In this document: positions 8,560 to 20,848 of the stretch, one piece after another
Layout: each line of letters opens with the position of its first letter
Position numbering within the stretch: the first letter of the stretch is position 1
Assembly (NCBI GenBank): GCA_016787565.1
Contig: JAEUUG010000003.1
Span: 434,001 to 498,000 of the forward strand
DNA from: Cyclobacteriaceae bacterium
Lineage (GTDB): Bacteria > Bacteroidota > Bacteroidia > Cytophagales > Cyclobacteriaceae
Direction: 5' to 3'
Length of the DNA stretch: 64,000 nt
Translations under genes and position numbers: made by a program
Notes under the pieces: generated by a model
Told to the model about the DNA's origin: nothing
Databases searched by the model: none
The model's input: the letters and a program-made list of their open reading frames with translations, nothing else

Positions 8560-9033
8560 TCACCTTCGTGGCTCGTTATCTTTTTCGATGGCAATAACGG
8601 TGACACACACAATTTTCCATTTCCCTTTTATTTTTTCCAGCACCCTCACTTCGGCCTGAGGAGGACGCTCAGTTCCATCCTTTACATGCTGCGTAAAGCG
8701 TGCGTAGGCAGCATTACCATAGATCCGTATGTCGTGCCAGGTGCGATCAATATTTGCTTTCGAGGGTTTGGCCGTTTTGAAATAATCAGCAAAACCTTTT
8801 TCGATGGCGTCCCATCCCGAGAATGAATTTACATCTGTTGTATCCGCAAAAGACCAAAAAGCATATGGAACATGTGACCAGCTATCCGCCCAGGCTTTGG
8901 AATCAATTTCAAAAAAAGCTTTTGTCTCGCGTTCCAGAACCTGTTTGATGGCATCAATTTCCTTATTTTGGCTAAAGGCTGTTGAGGCGGGTAGCAGAGC
9001 AATCCAGAGAAAAATGGCGTAGATTTTTTTCAT
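8560..9033 (-). CDS. secreted NTF2-like (SnoaL/DUF4440-type) protein
   Basis: The start at 9033 gives 157 residues beginning MKKIYAIFLWIALLPASTAFSQ, a clear signal peptide with cleavage before the Q-N-K region. An ATG two codons upstream (9039) is also possible. The mature part has the cone-shaped NTF2/SnoaL pattern: IKQVLERETKAFFEIDSKAW, a SGWDAIEKGFADYF helix, and the strands RIYGNAAYARFTQHV and WKIVCVTVIAIEKD. Members are small binding pockets or enzymes of many kinds, so no substrate can be named. It stands alone between SRP RNA and gyrB, divergent from gyrB. Confidence 0.75.
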   Translation of the reverse strand: MKKIYAIFLWIALLPASTAFSQNKEIDAIKQVLERETKAFFEIDSKAWADSWSHVPYAFWSFADTTDVNSFSGWDAIEKGFADYFKTAKPSKANIDRTWHDIRIYGNAAYARFTQHVKDGTERPPQAEVRVLEKIKGKWKIVCVTVIAIEKDNEPRR

Positions 9034-9039
9034 AAGCAT

Positions 9040-9406
9040 GGGGATTAGATGGCGACTATCGAATTTAAAGAAAATATGAGATAGCGCAATCGATTTCTAT
9101 AATTTTTACCATTGCCAAGTGTCAAGCAAGGGATTTCAGCGACAAGGATTCTGGGTTCACAAGCCTTGAGTTTAACCCGAATTTCAAAGCAATTGAATCC
9201 TGCATGTAAGAGATTTTTTAGTAGCTAAAAATTCTCTGGGGAAGGCAAGCAATACCGCTGAAAAGTAGCCGCGAAGCGCATCGGAATATAAGGCTCTAAA
9301 GTGTTCAATTGATGATCATTTTGGAACGACCAAAAAACCATTTTCTCAGGCAGCATAATACCAAGAATTGTTTTTTAAAGACCTTCTTTTATAAGGCTGA
9401 AAAGTC
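9040..9406. other. gene-free spacer between divergent NTF2-like gene and gyrB
   Basis: About 370 bp with no plausible ORF, tRNA or strong hairpin that I can see. The right end leads into the gyrB promoter. A 15-base string TTAAAGACCTTCTTT at 9375-9389 is identical to the tail of the intergenic repeat at 34719-34762 and may be a decayed copy. Confidence 0.5.
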
Positions 9407-9414
9407 TATTTTTG
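9407..9414 (+). promoter_or_regulatory. -7 promoter element of gyrB
   Basis: TATTTTTG matches TAnnTTTG exactly and ends 19 bp before the gyrB ATG at 9434, giving a leader of roughly 14 bases. The region before the ATG is A-rich with no Shine-Dalgarno, typical for the phylum. Confidence 0.55.
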
Positions 9415-9424
9415 ACGGTTCTAA

Positions 9425-11389
<1,965 letters not shown>

Positions 11390-11444
11390 TGAATTCTTAA
11401 TCATCATTCTTTTTTAAACAGTTGTTAATTCGATAACTAGTAGC

Positions 11445-13571
11445 ATGAACGAGACACCAGTCTCATACGAACGCATCCACCAGCATGTTGAGGACAGTAA
11501 TTACATCAGCCGTGATTTAAGCTGGCTGAAGTTTAATTACCGTGTTCTCGATCAGTCGCGCCATATTGATCGCAGCATCTTTGATCGGATGAAATTTTTG
11601 GCGATTACCGCATCTAACCTCGATGAGTTCTGCACTATTCGCCTAGGCAGTTTGTACAATTACATCGACTATGGAAAAGAGCGCTTTGACTACAGTGGAT
11701 TGCGTGAGGAACCATTCCGGAAATTATTATTGAGCGAAACACGTAGATTTTATAACGATCAGAATGAACATTTCACCAAGAAGCTGAAGCCACTTTTTCA
11801 AAAGAATGGGTTTTGCATTTGTTCCTATCAGGATCTTTCCATTGAGCATACGCAACGGGTAAACGAGTACTTCAATCGTACAATTTTCCCCATGCTTACA
11901 CCGATGGTTTTTGACAGTTACCATACGTTTCCGATTTTGATGAATAACCGATTGCTTTTCGGAGTGGTTACGCAGAATCCAAACGAGAATCAAAACCCGC
12001 AGAAGGTGTCGTTTATACAGGTTCCGCATAACCTTCCCCGGTTTTATGAATTGGTCACGGATGATCTGATTCAGTTTGTTCCGGTGGAAGAGATCATTCG
12101 CTACAACGTGTATAATCTTTTTCGCAACATTGAGATTTCAAGCGTTAATCTTTTCCGAATTAATCGCAATGGTGATTTTACATTGGAAGAGAGTGAAGAT
12201 ATTGAGTCTAACTTTCTGGAGGACCTCAAACGTAAGATAAAAACCAGAAGAAGTGGCAGGGTTGTGCGGCTGGAAGTGGAGGAGGATGCCGATCCCTGGA
12301 TGATGCGCATGCTCAAGATTCAGTGGGATCTTGATGAACATAATATTTTCTACGTTCCGAAAGATAGCCTGATGGATTTCACCGGGCTGAATCAGATCAT
12401 TTCGCACAAGGATTTCAAGAGCAGTCGTTCTTCGATGCGGCCAAGTATCAAGCCTTTGAACTTTCCGGAACATGGATCACAAGATCTTTTTGAAGTGCTT
12501 AAAGAACGGGATATTCTCCTGCACCATCCGTACAATTCGATGGAGCCCGTGTTAGAGTTACTTGAAAAGGCAGCGGATGATCCGCATGTTCTATCCATCA
12601 AGATTACCATTTATCGGGTAGCAAAGGAATCGCGTATAACCGCTGCGCTGCTTAAGGCTGCCGAGAATGGTAAGCACGTTTCCGTTTTGTTTGAAGTAAA
12701 GGCAAGATTTGATGAGGAAAATAATCTACGTGAAGCACAACGCCTGCAAAAGGCAGGATGCTTTGTGATCTATGGCGTCAGCAGTTTAAAAACGCATACA
12801 AAATTACTACTGATTGTGCGCAAGGATGTAGATGATAGAGTGTATCGTTATGTACACCTCTCCAGTGGGAACTATAATGAGGCGACTTCGCGGCTGTACG
12901 TTGATATTGGGTTACTGACTACAAAGGAAATTTATGCGAATGATGTTTCGGATTTCTTTAATGTCATCACCGGACATTCACAGCCATCCACCTACCGAAA
13001 CCTGATTACGTCACCACGCGACATGCGTATTCAGCTTTGCAATCTCGTAAAGCGGGAGGCCGAGAATGCACGCAATGGAATTCCTTGCGGTATCGTGATT
13101 AAGCTCAATTCGCTCCAGGACAAAGAATTTATTGATGAGTTATATACCGCTTCGCAGGCAGGTGTCAATATCAAGTTAATCATTCGAGGGATGTGTTGTT
13201 TGCGTCCAGGCCGAAAAGGACTCAGTGAAAACATTGAGGTAATTTCGATCGTGGGAGAGTACCTGGAGCATTCCCGGATTTACTATTTCCACAATGGTGG
13301 TGCACCAAAAATTTACATCGGCAGTGCAGATGCCATGGTGCGCAGTTTTGACCGCAGAATTGAATCCTTGTTTTTATTGGATGAAGAAATACTAACACGT
13401 CAGGCGATTAACAATTTGCGCTATAATCTGAAGGATAATGTTAACGCGTATACCATGAAAGAGGATGGCACTTACGTGATCAAGGAACTGAATGGAGAAC
13501 CTCCGTTCAATATCCACAAAGAATTCTTCAACATTTCGAAGGAAATCGTAATGGAAGCAAAACTATTCTGA
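11445..13571 (+). CDS. ppk1: polyphosphate kinase 1
   Basis: A 708-residue enzyme, normal family length, that makes inorganic polyphosphate reversibly from ATP. The N-terminal domain starts with RDLSWLKFNYRVLDQ and FLAITASNLDEF. The catalytic C-terminal half shows HHPYNSMEPVLELL, SIKITIYRVA, the phosphorylated-histidine region KTHTKLLLI, HLSSGNYNEATSRLY and IIRGMCCLRPG. The gene follows gyrB by 55 bp and ends 8 bp before a convergent PorP/SprF gene. An exopolyphosphatase gene lies about 13 kb away (26588-27484), so both making and breaking of polyphosphate are encoded in the window, though not in one operon. Confidence 0.95.
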   Translation: MNETPVSYERIHQHVEDSNYISRDLSWLKFNYRVLDQSRHIDRSIFDRMKFLAITASNLDEFCTIRLGSLYNYIDYGKERFDYSGLREEPFRKLLLSETRRFYNDQNEHFTKKLKPLFQKNGFCICSYQDLSIEHTQRVNEYFNRTIFPMLTPMVFDSYHTFPILMNNRLLFGVVTQNPNENQNPQKVSFIQVPHNLPRFYELVTDDLIQFVPVEEIIRYNVYNLFRNIEISSVNLFRINRNGDFTLEESEDIESNFLEDLKRKIKTRRSGRVVRLEVEEDADPWMMRMLKIQWDLDEHNIFYVPKDSLMDFTGLNQIISHKDFKSSRSSMRPSIKPLNFPEHGSQDLFEVLKERDILLHHPYNSMEPVLELLEKAADDPHVLSIKITIYRVAKESRITAALLKAAENGKHVSVLFEVKARFDEENNLREAQRLQKAGCFVIYGVSSLKTHTKLLLIVRKDVDDRVYRYVHLSSGNYNEATSRLYVDIGLLTTKEIYANDVSDFFNVITGHSQPSTYRNLITSPRDMRIQLCNLVKREAENARNGIPCGIVIKLNSLQDKEFIDELYTASQAGVNIKLIIRGMCCLRPGRKGLSENIEVISIVGEYLEHSRIYYFHNGGAPKIYIGSADAMVRSFDRRIESLFLLDEEILTRQAINNLRYNLKDNVNAYTMKEDGTYVIKELNGEPPFNIHKEFFNISKEIVMEAKLF

Positions 13572-13579
13572 GTATTACC

Positions 13580-14524
13580 TTAGCGATAATTATAATACTG
13601 AGGACACTCCGGATTTTTATGGACACCTCGAATAATGGTACGGAAGTTCAGCATAAATTCATGTGAACCGTTGGAGAAAGCGTTAATATCAGAGGTTGTC
13701 CAGTCGTATGAATAACCGAAATGAATCTTGTCACTCAGCTTCAGGTCAATGAAGGTTATGAATGAATCGCCCAGACGGTATGAGGTACCAAAACTAAAGA
13801 CATCATAAAAGATGAAAGCGTTGTTGATATCAAAGCTCATCGGCTGGCCTTCCTGGAATCGGATTAAGATAGAAGGATTGATTTTTACATTGCCGCTTCG
13901 ACCGAGCGGAAGAACTGTACCACTTCGGATCATGTAGTACCGTGCCTCCCGTATTTCATTTGCAATAATGCTTTCAATAGAACCGGCAATTTTATTTTCC
14001 AGAATAAAAGGCACGGAGAATCCGGCAAAGAAATTCTTTTTACTATAGAACAAACCTGCACCAAAGTTTGGTTTAATGACATTAGCAAGTTTACTAAAAG
14101 CTGCATCACCCGGTGTATCTAAATCAAGATTACTGAAGTCGGCACCCAACAAATTAAAGCCTGCCTGTAAACCCATTGAGAGAGTGGAATTCTGGAAGTG
14201 GATTTTATAGGCATAGCTTCCGTAGATGTGTTCATTTTTATAGCTGCCAATCTCATCATGGTTGATCATCAGCCCCACCCCGATTTTGTTTTTCATTAAA
14301 GCTGTATGGGCACTGAAATTCAATGTCTTTGGTGCTCCTGGGAAATTGACCCACTGATTGCGATACATGGCAGTAGCACTCAACTGAACATGGTTTCCGG
14401 CATACGCAGGATTTATCACCAGTTCATTAAAGTAGTATTGCGTAAACACCGGGTATTGCTGACCGGAGGCAACGACAATAAAAAGAAGCAGGGCAGTGAA
14501 AGATAAAAAAATGCGCTTTACCAT
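13580..14524 (-). CDS. PorP/SprF family type IX secretion outer-membrane protein
   Basis: A 314-residue protein with signal peptide (FTALLLFIVVASGQ), then YPVFTQYYFNELVINPAYAGNH in family style and MYRNQWVNFPGAPKTLNFS. KNKIGVGLMINHDEIGSYKN is also typical. It starts 9 bp after the stop of the 2092-residue adhesin on the same strand, so it is the last gene of the minus-strand surface locus 13580-25542 and probably serves that adhesin. The C-terminus NPECPQYYNYR is short and has no SPOR extension, unlike the PorP/SprF at the other end of the locus. Confidence 0.9.
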   Translation of the reverse strand: MVKRIFLSFTALLLFIVVASGQQYPVFTQYYFNELVINPAYAGNHVQLSATAMYRNQWVNFPGAPKTLNFSAHTALMKNKIGVGLMINHDEIGSYKNEHIYGSYAYKIHFQNSTLSMGLQAGFNLLGADFSNLDLDTPGDAAFSKLANVIKPNFGAGLFYSKKNFFAGFSVPFILENKIAGSIESIIANEIREARYYMIRSGTVLPLGRSGNVKINPSILIRFQEGQPMSFDINNAFIFYDVFSFGTSYRLGDSFITFIDLKLSDKIHFGYSYDWTTSDINAFSNGSHEFMLNFRTIIRGVHKNPECPQYYNYR

Positions 14525-14533
14525 GGGTGCAAA

Positions 14534-17500
14534 TTAGTTTACAATTTCCAGATATCCAGCCAACGGTTTTGAACCGTCACGTTTGTCAATAACATAAAAA
14601 TATGTTCCATCCGGAAGATCCGTACCCATCACACTGATTCCTTTATTCGATCGTCCGTCAAACAGTTTGGTTTCGTTGTCATAGCCAGCTGCTTCATAGA
14701 CGAGCGTACCGGCCCGGTTGAATATTTTTACTACGTTGTTTGGAAATTCTTCAAGACAAATAATTCTGAAAAAATCGTTTTGACTATCACCGTTGCGGGA
14801 AATGCCATTGAAGGGACGGATGTCGGATTTTATTTCCACATCCTTGGTTCGAAAACATCCTTGTGCTGTGGTTACGGTTACAGAATACACGCCAGCATCT
14901 ACTTCCGCCAGATTAGGACCAGCTACATTTACACCATTCCCCGTCCACACGATACTCTCAATATCAAGATCGGTAGGGTTTGTCAGTATAATGGTAACAA
15001 ATCCATCACCCGGATCTGAAGCATCGCGTTTACAGGTAGCACTTTCGATGGTGAATGTGAAATCCGGCAAAACGGGATTTTCAATGATAACAGCACTTAC
15101 CGGTCCACCAGCACAACCAGTAATGCGACTGACCACACTAACAAAGTAGGTTCCCGCTGGAAGGTCTCTATAAAACTCTCCTTTGAAAACTGCTGTGGTT
15201 GTGTCCGGAGATACACCTGGATTAGTGTTGTACCAGAAAAACTTGAAGTCTTTTGTATTCCCATTTACAGATGCTGCAAGCGCACCATCCGGAGGGAGTG
15301 GAGCACATGTGGTTACGTTCGAGAGTACTTCGATCTGGGGAGCAGGAACAGGAACAGGATTATTGCTAATCGTTACTTGTGTTGTATCGGAGCACCCCGT
15401 TACAATATCCGTAGCAATCACAGAATAGATAGTAGCTCTCAGATCACCAATTTCTGGTGTTGACTGCGCATTAAGTGGAACTCCGGCAGGAGGGAAGTTC
15501 TCATACCAGTCAAATGTATAACCAAGAATACTACCCCCAACAGATGCAGAAGCAAAGCCATTTGGTAAAGTCGGATCGCAATTGGTAACAGCATTTATGG
15601 CTATTGCCGTAACAATTGGCGGAACCCGATCATCATCAACGGTTACAGTTTCTACATTGCTCTGGCAAAAGTTATCAGCCTGGTCAATAGCGATGACAGT
15701 ATAATCGTTAGTACCCAGGTTCCCGAAGAGTTTACCAACAAAATCGGGAGGTAAAATGGCGTTGGGCCCAATAGACCAGTTGTAATCGTAATCGTTGCTG
15801 TTACCACTTGTCACCGTAGCAAAGACTTCACCATTGTCGGTTGAACAGAAGGTTACCGGTGCTGCTGAAGCTGTAAGTGTAACCAATGCAGTGTCGAGTT
15901 GTATCGTATACGTTTCCACGATGCGGCATTGATTAGAGTTATTGATAACTTCCGTTGTAAAAGTGATGTCAGATTGACCCAGCGGAATAGTAATGCCGGT
16001 AAAGTTTGTTCCACTGAAAACAACCGGGCCGCTTACTACTGGGCCAGCATACCAGTTTACCGTGTAGCCGGTGCCACTTGTACCACTCGGGTTAACGATA
16101 AGTTCGCCTGTAATATTAAGTGGTTTCAGGCATCGCGTTGGTTTAGTGAAATCAATCAGATCTACAGCAACAGTATTCATGGTTTGATCTTCAATGGTAA
16201 ATTCTACCAATGCACTGGAACAGTTATTCACAATTTTGGTCGCGCGAACGAAATACGTTCCGGGTGCAAGACCAGCAAATGTATTCGTTGTATTGGGCAA
16301 TCCCGGGCTTGGTAAAATATTCAATCCTGCATCCAACCATTGAAACGTATATCCGGCAACACCAACAGCTACTCCATTTTCGCGAAGTGTAGTGACGGTC
16401 GCAGATGCATCATTCGCTAAAGGCGGACAAAGTGTTTGAGGTGTTAATACCAGATCAGCAGCGCTCATGGAAACAATGGGGGGATTATCAAAAATCTGGT
16501 AAGTAGCTGTTGCTGAACATGCCGTTGATGTCGGTGATATGTTCGTCACTAATACTGTATAAATTCCGGGAGGCAAGGATGAGGCAATGTTGCCTGTCGG
16601 ATTGGTTACTCCGCTTGTTCCTGTGCCGAGTGCGGGAGACGCAATGGTAGCACCTTCAAACCACGCGTATGAATAGTTTGTTTCTGGTGCAACTCCGTCA
16701 ATATCCAATTGAATTTGTCCATTCGCGGTTGCACCGCTGCAGTTGGTGTTGGCATCAATACTGGTGGAAACAATAATCGGGTTATTGGTTACTTCCTTAA
16801 TCTCGACAACCAGCGGAACGGACTTACAACCTGTTGTAAATATGTTTGTTGAGATGGCAACCAGGGTATAAAAACCAGGAGTCAGCGTATTATTGGTATT
16901 GTAAATCAATTGTCCATTTACACCGTTAATCGCCTGAACAAGCGGGCCAGACTCATCTTTGCCCTGATGAACATTGATCACATAATCACTTTCGAAGAAT
17001 CCCGCCAAGGGTGTCTTCAATAAACGAACCGTGATCCGGCCTATATTGGTAGGGGCACATTTATCAACATCGATCTGACTTACATAGAGAAGTTTATGGG
17101 CATTTGCAAACGGCAGATTAAACGTATCGGATGCAGCGCATCCATTATCCAGGTTAGTTGCCAATACAGAATAGAGGCCGGTGCTTAATCCGGAAGCTTG
17201 CGAGCTTGTTCCAACATCAGTTCGCAGCACAGGTCCCGTTTGAGGAGGAATAAACCCTGCAAACCATTCAATGCGGAAACCTCCGGTATTTCCGGGTGCG
17301 GATACATCTACGCGCATAACACCATCATTCGAGTTACAATCACTTGGCAATACAGTGATGCCAGCATTGAGACTGATATCAATGATAGGTGTATTATCCA
17401 AAACGTTAGCGCTGATTGGTGCCGTCACGCAATTTTTAGTGTTGTGAACAGCCTGAACTGTATAGGTACCGATGTTGAGACCATCGAGAACATTGTCTGT

Positions 17501-20500
17501 ATCGGCAAAATCAGGAGTAGCCTTTACCGCTGGACCATTATACCAGAAAAAAGTATAGTCGGCCGGAGTATCGAGCGTTACATTCACCGTAACAGAACCA
17601 TTTGGTGTCGTACAGTTTGTTAAACCGCCTACCGCAGCCAGCACAAGCGAAGGTGTAACAACATTAAAGTTTATGGTTACTTCAGTAGTGGAAGAGCATC
17701 CGGTTGCAATGTCAGTAGCCTTAACAGTATAAATGCCGGCATTCAATCCGGTAACACCGGGTGTTGTTGCAAACTGGTTGACCGGTAGTGTATTCTGTCC
17801 GGTGAACCATTCAAAATTATAACCGGCCGTAATGCCCCCAACATCTGCGGAAGCTGTACCATTTGGCTGGGAGGGATCGCAGGAAGTCATGGCAGCAATT
17901 CCGGAAACAGAAACGACCGGAGGTGCAGTTTGTGTAATTGTTACTGTAACAGGATCGGATTCACATTTGGAGTTGTTGTCGGTTGCAACTACGGTGTAGG
18001 TACCCGCTGTTCTATTGGTGTAGTTTGATCCAGTGAAATCAGGGGCTGGTTTAACAAAACTTCCGTTGTACCAATCAAATTTATAACCTGCTGTAACACC
18101 ACCTATTGTGGCTGTTGCACTACCTGAATTCAGATCAGAGCAAATAATGTTTACAGTTGATGTGCTCACAACCGGTTTTACCGATAAATCGGGAACCGTA
18201 AATGAGTTTACACTCTGACACCCGGTGGCTTTATCGGTTACGAGTACTGTATAGGTGAGGGGCTTAAGACCTGCGGCAGTGTGGCTTACACCGATCTGTG
18301 GCGATGTAAAGATGTCATTTCCTTCATACCATACATAGGTAAACTTACCAACCGGTTCACCTCCGTTAACAATCGCTGTTAATTTGCCATTTGGATTTTT
18401 ACAGTTTGTATACGGGTTATCCATTTGAATAGCAACCGATACAAGCTGATCTACCCGACCAACATTGATAGTAGCCACATCCGAATTACAATTGGCAGTT
18501 TTATGGATAGCGTACACGGTATATGTTCCATCGGGAATGCCACTATAGGTAGAGCCAACAAAATCAGCAGGAACAGGTTTTGCTACTCCGCCAATGGACC
18601 AGTAGAAATTATAATCTGCGGTATTTTCGCCACCCCCTCCGGTAGGTATGAAAGCACGAACAGCTCCGTTATCGGGCGTTACACTGCCAATACATTTGAT
18701 ATTATCCTGAACCGTTAGCGCTGTTATACTGACGGGCAATGGAATAACCCGAACACCAATAATATTATCGTAATCACATTCAACAAAACTTGTATTGGGA
18801 AGCGAAATAGGTGTAGGTACTGTAGTACCTGCATCATTCAAAACAATGTAGAGCGAGTCAGAGCCAATACCTGTAACCGTGGCATTGTTTACCGCGAATA
18901 TGTCATTTATACCCAATCCATTCAAGGTGATGCTGATGGTATTGAGTTTTACCGATCCTGGTTTTGCTGGATTCGTTGAGTAAAAACTCACCGGAACAAT
19001 ACCACTGAGTGGTACATCGCCTAGGTTTGTTATCTGGAATGAAACCGTGAAGTTATTATCCGGACACGTTGGGGGATTAACTGTTGGTGTGCCAGCATAC
19101 GCAAGATCGGGAGAGGCATATACCGGGCAACCCTGTGAATCGAGAAAAGGGGATTGATTTAAAAAGTTGTTCAACGGTCTTGTTGGCCCCTGCGGTCCAA
19201 CAGCGCATGGTATGTTTGAAAATACCAAATGGTGTTTTTGTTGCTTTCGGGGGATGCTCAGGTCATTGTTCACGTTAACGTTAAAATAACCGTGCTGATT
19301 CCATAACCTGCGCGCTGGAACCCAGGGTTCACTGGCCGACTTGTATACCCTAACCTGGGAATACTGTGAGTAGTTAAGATTATTAAAATTATTCCAGGCA
19401 TCATTATCATTGAATCCACACACCACACAGATTTCAGTTGAGCCATCGGCATCCACATCGGCAACGATGGGGTATTCGCGCTGTGTACGCGATACACACG
19501 TCTGCTGGCTATAGATCGATCCATCATTTCCTTTGATAATGTAGAGGAAGCGTTCATCACGATAAACGATTTCAGAACTTCCATCACCGTTAAAATCAAA
19601 GAGCGTACAGCCTGTATGCCCTGATGTTTCCTCGTTGATAACCACTCTCCACTTCAGCGTCATATCATCGTTCAGGGCATAGAGAAACTTGCCCTGGACG
19701 TAAGAGAGGTTAAGTCTTCCATCACCATCCAAATCCGCAATATTAACCCGGCCGGTACCGCGATTCCATCCATTTGGAAGATAGGCACCAGCAGAGTTAT
19801 CAAAGTAGGTACTCACAACATTGTTGTGAACATCCCAGAAGAAGATGGTTGTGTTTTTAGGATTGCCGTTTGATCCATCTTTCGTTGATCCGGAAGCAAT
19901 AACATCAAGAAATCCATCCTGATTAAAATCGGCCACGCTGGTAGCGTTGAAGGGCCAGCGCACGAAATAGTTAGCCACACTTTGTAAGAGTGTTCTGGTT
20001 CCGGCATTTGCTGCCCTTGAGCCTAGTGTGATGTCATAAATAGCACAACCAATAACAAGTTCAAGTCTATCGTCTCCCAAAATATCAACTGCAACCGGAC
20101 CGCCATTGATGTTGTTCCATTGTGCATCTGTTGTGGTGGCTGTATTGATAATTCGTGTGCCGGTGTGGGCATCGAAAATCATATCTTTTGCATAGAGTTC
20201 AACTTTTCCATCCCCATCGAAATCGGCAAGTCCATAATTGATAGGATCCATAGCTTCTCCCAGGTTACCGTTCCTATCGCGGATTTTTGATTTCCATACG
20301 AGATTCAGGTTACAATCGTAAGCATAGAAAAACAAACTGGTACCCTCAACTCCTGAGAGGAATATTTCTGCACAATTATCATTATCAATATTCCCTATGG
20401 CAACTTCCCAATTTGGATCATATGTAATGGTGATGGATGTTTTAACGGATCCATTATTACCGTTAAGAATGAATAGTCTTTTTGTATAGCGGTTATGCGT

Positions 20501-20812
20501 AATAATTTCAGGTAAACCATCCCGGTCAAGGTCACCTATTGCCATACGATTAATATGATTGGTGGTCTCGTTGGGAGAGGCAAAATCCAGTGTCATTGTA
20601 AACTGTGGGAACGCAGGTGGAAGGGCCTGGCAAGAGGCGTCATTTCCAATATAAAAGCCATCACAAAAAGCATTTGTTGAGCACTTCTTATCAAAACAGT
20701 CAATAAAGCCATCCCCATCATCATCAATACCGTTATCGCATATCTCTTGGCCATAGGACTGAGCAGCAACGAGTGAAAAGCATAGCGTTAACAATAAAAA
20801 AAGCCTCTTCAT
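14534..20812 (-). CDS. giant T9SS adhesin: FG-GAP propeller plus about 14 SprB-like repeats and type B sorting domain
   Basis: 2092 residues. A signal peptide (to about residue 21, SYGQ) is followed by a calcium-binding loop EICDNGIDDDGDGFIDC as in MopE-type metal-binding motifs. Residues about 65-500 are FG-GAP/VCBS repeats (GDLDRDGLPEI, ADFDGDGKVEL, ADLDGDGRLNL, FDFNGDGSSEI). From about residue 640 to 2000 I count about 14 repeats of nearly 100 residues. Each carries an aromatic core such as FEWFTG or FFWYNG and ends with GTYTVxATDxxxxC-type sequence. The C-terminus (RNGDSQNDFFRI, IFNRAGTLVYEA, LPDGTYFYVIDK) is a variant type B sorting domain. It is thus a surface-displayed filament-like adhesin, by analogy with SprB. 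A PorP/SprF gene follows after 9 bp; another adhesin precedes it by 164 bp with a promoter in between. Confidence 0.92.
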   Translation of the reverse strand: MKRLFLLLTLCFSLVAAQSYGQEICDNGIDDDGDGFIDCFDKKCSTNAFCDGFYIGNDASCQALPPAFPQFTMTLDFASPNETTNHINRMAIGDLDRDGLPEIITHNRYTKRLFILNGNNGSVKTSITITYDPNWEVAIGNIDNDNCAEIFLSGVEGTSLFFYAYDCNLNLVWKSKIRDRNGNLGEAMDPINYGLADFDGDGKVELYAKDMIFDAHTGTRIINTATTTDAQWNNINGGPVAVDILGDDRLELVIGCAIYDITLGSRAANAGTRTLLQSVANYFVRWPFNATSVADFNQDGFLDVIASGSTKDGSNGNPKNTTIFFWDVHNNVVSTYFDNSAGAYLPNGWNRGTGRVNIADLDGDGRLNLSYVQGKFLYALNDDMTLKWRVVINEETSGHTGCTLFDFNGDGSSEIVYRDERFLYIIKGNDGSIYSQQTCVSRTQREYPIVADVDADGSTEICVVCGFNDNDAWNNFNNLNYSQYSQVRVYKSASEPWVPARRLWNQHGYFNVNVNNDLSIPRKQQKHHLVFSNIPCAVGPQGPTRPLNNFLNQSPFLDSQGCPVYASPDLAYAGTPTVNPPTCPDNNFTVSFQITNLGDVPLSGIVPVSFYSTNPAKPGSVKLNTISITLNGLGINDIFAVNNATVTGIGSDSLYIVLNDAGTTVPTPISLPNTSFVECDYDNIIGVRVIPLPVSITALTVQDNIKCIGSVTPDNGAVRAFIPTGGGGENTADYNFYWSIGGVAKPVPADFVGSTYSGIPDGTYTVYAIHKTANCNSDVATINVGRVDQLVSVAIQMDNPYTNCKNPNGKLTAIVNGGEPVGKFTYVWYEGNDIFTSPQIGVSHTAAGLKPLTYTVLVTDKATGCQSVNSFTVPDLSVKPVVSTSTVNIICSDLNSGSATATIGGVTAGYKFDWYNGSFVKPAPDFTGSNYTNRTAGTYTVVATDNNSKCESDPVTVTITQTAPPVVSVSGIAAMTSCDPSQPNGTASADVGGITAGYNFEWFTGQNTLPVNQFATTPGVTGLNAGIYTVKATDIATGCSSTTEVTINFNVVTPSLVLAAVGGLTNCTTPNGSVTVNVTLDTPADYTFFWYNGPAVKATPDFADTDNVLDGLNIGTYTVQAVHNTKNCVTAPISANVLDNTPIIDISLNAGITVLPSDCNSNDGVMRVDVSAPGNTGGFRIEWFAGFIPPQTGPVLRTDVGTSSQASGLSTGLYSVLATNLDNGCAASDTFNLPFANAHKLLYVSQIDVDKCAPTNIGRITVRLLKTPLAGFFESDYVINVHQGKDESGPLVQAINGVNGQLIYNTNNTLTPGFYTLVAISTNIFTTGCKSVPLVVEIKEVTNNPIIVSTSIDANTNCSGATANGQIQLDIDGVAPETNYSYAWFEGATIASPALGTGTSGVTNPTGNIASSLPPGIYTVLVTNISPTSTACSATATYQIFDNPPIVSMSAADLVLTPQTLCPPLANDASATVTTLRENGVAVGVAGYTFQWLDAGLNILPSPGLPNTTNTFAGLAPGTYFVRATKIVNNCSSALVEFTIEDQTMNTVAVDLIDFTKPTRCLKPLNITGELIVNPSGTSGTGYTVNWYAGPVVSGPVVFSGTNFTGITIPLGQSDITFTTEVINNSNQCRIVETYTIQLDTALVTLTASAAPVTFCSTDNGEVFATVTSGNSNDYDYNWSIGPNAILPPDFVGKLFGNLGTNDYTVIAIDQADNFCQSNVETVTVDDDRVPPIVTAIAINAVTNCDPTLPNGFASASVGGSILGYTFDWYENFPPAGVPLNAQSTPEIGDLRATIYSVIATDIVTGCSDTTQVTISNNPVPVPAPQIEVLSNVTTCAPLPPDGALAASVNGNTKDFKFFWYNTNPGVSPDTTTAVFKGEFYRDLPAGTYFVSVVSRITGCAGGPVSAVIIENPVLPDFTFTIESATCKRDASDPGDGFVTIILTNPTDLDIESIVWTGNGVNVAGPNLAEVDAGVYSVTVTTAQGCFRTKDVEIKSDIRPFNGISRNGDSQNDFFRIICLEEFPNNVVKIFNRAGTLVYEAAGYDNETKLFDGRSNKGISVMGTDLPDGTYFYVIDKRDGSKPLAGYLEIVN

Positions 20813-20829
20813 AGGTCGAAAATTAAGTA

Positions 20830-20837
20830 CAAATCTA
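20830..20837 (-). promoter_or_regulatory. -7 promoter element of the 2092-residue adhesin gene
   Basis: On the minus strand TAGATTTG matches TAnnTTTG exactly, 17 bp upstream of the start codon at 20812. It suggests that the adhesin and the SprF gene behind it can be transcribed apart from the upstream adhesin. See the palindrome at 20849-20861. Confidence 0.55.
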
Positions 20838-20848
20838 TAACACTGCCC

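Noticed and set aside
8302-8826. 174-codon plus-strand ORF over the SRP RNA region
   Set aside because: It runs antisense through the SRP RNA, its promoter and the end of the NTF2-like gene, and its translation has no coding character.
15899-16315. 138-codon plus-strand ORF inside the giant adhesin
   Set aside because: Antisense shadow of the 2092-residue adhesin, whose repeats read continuously on the minus strand.
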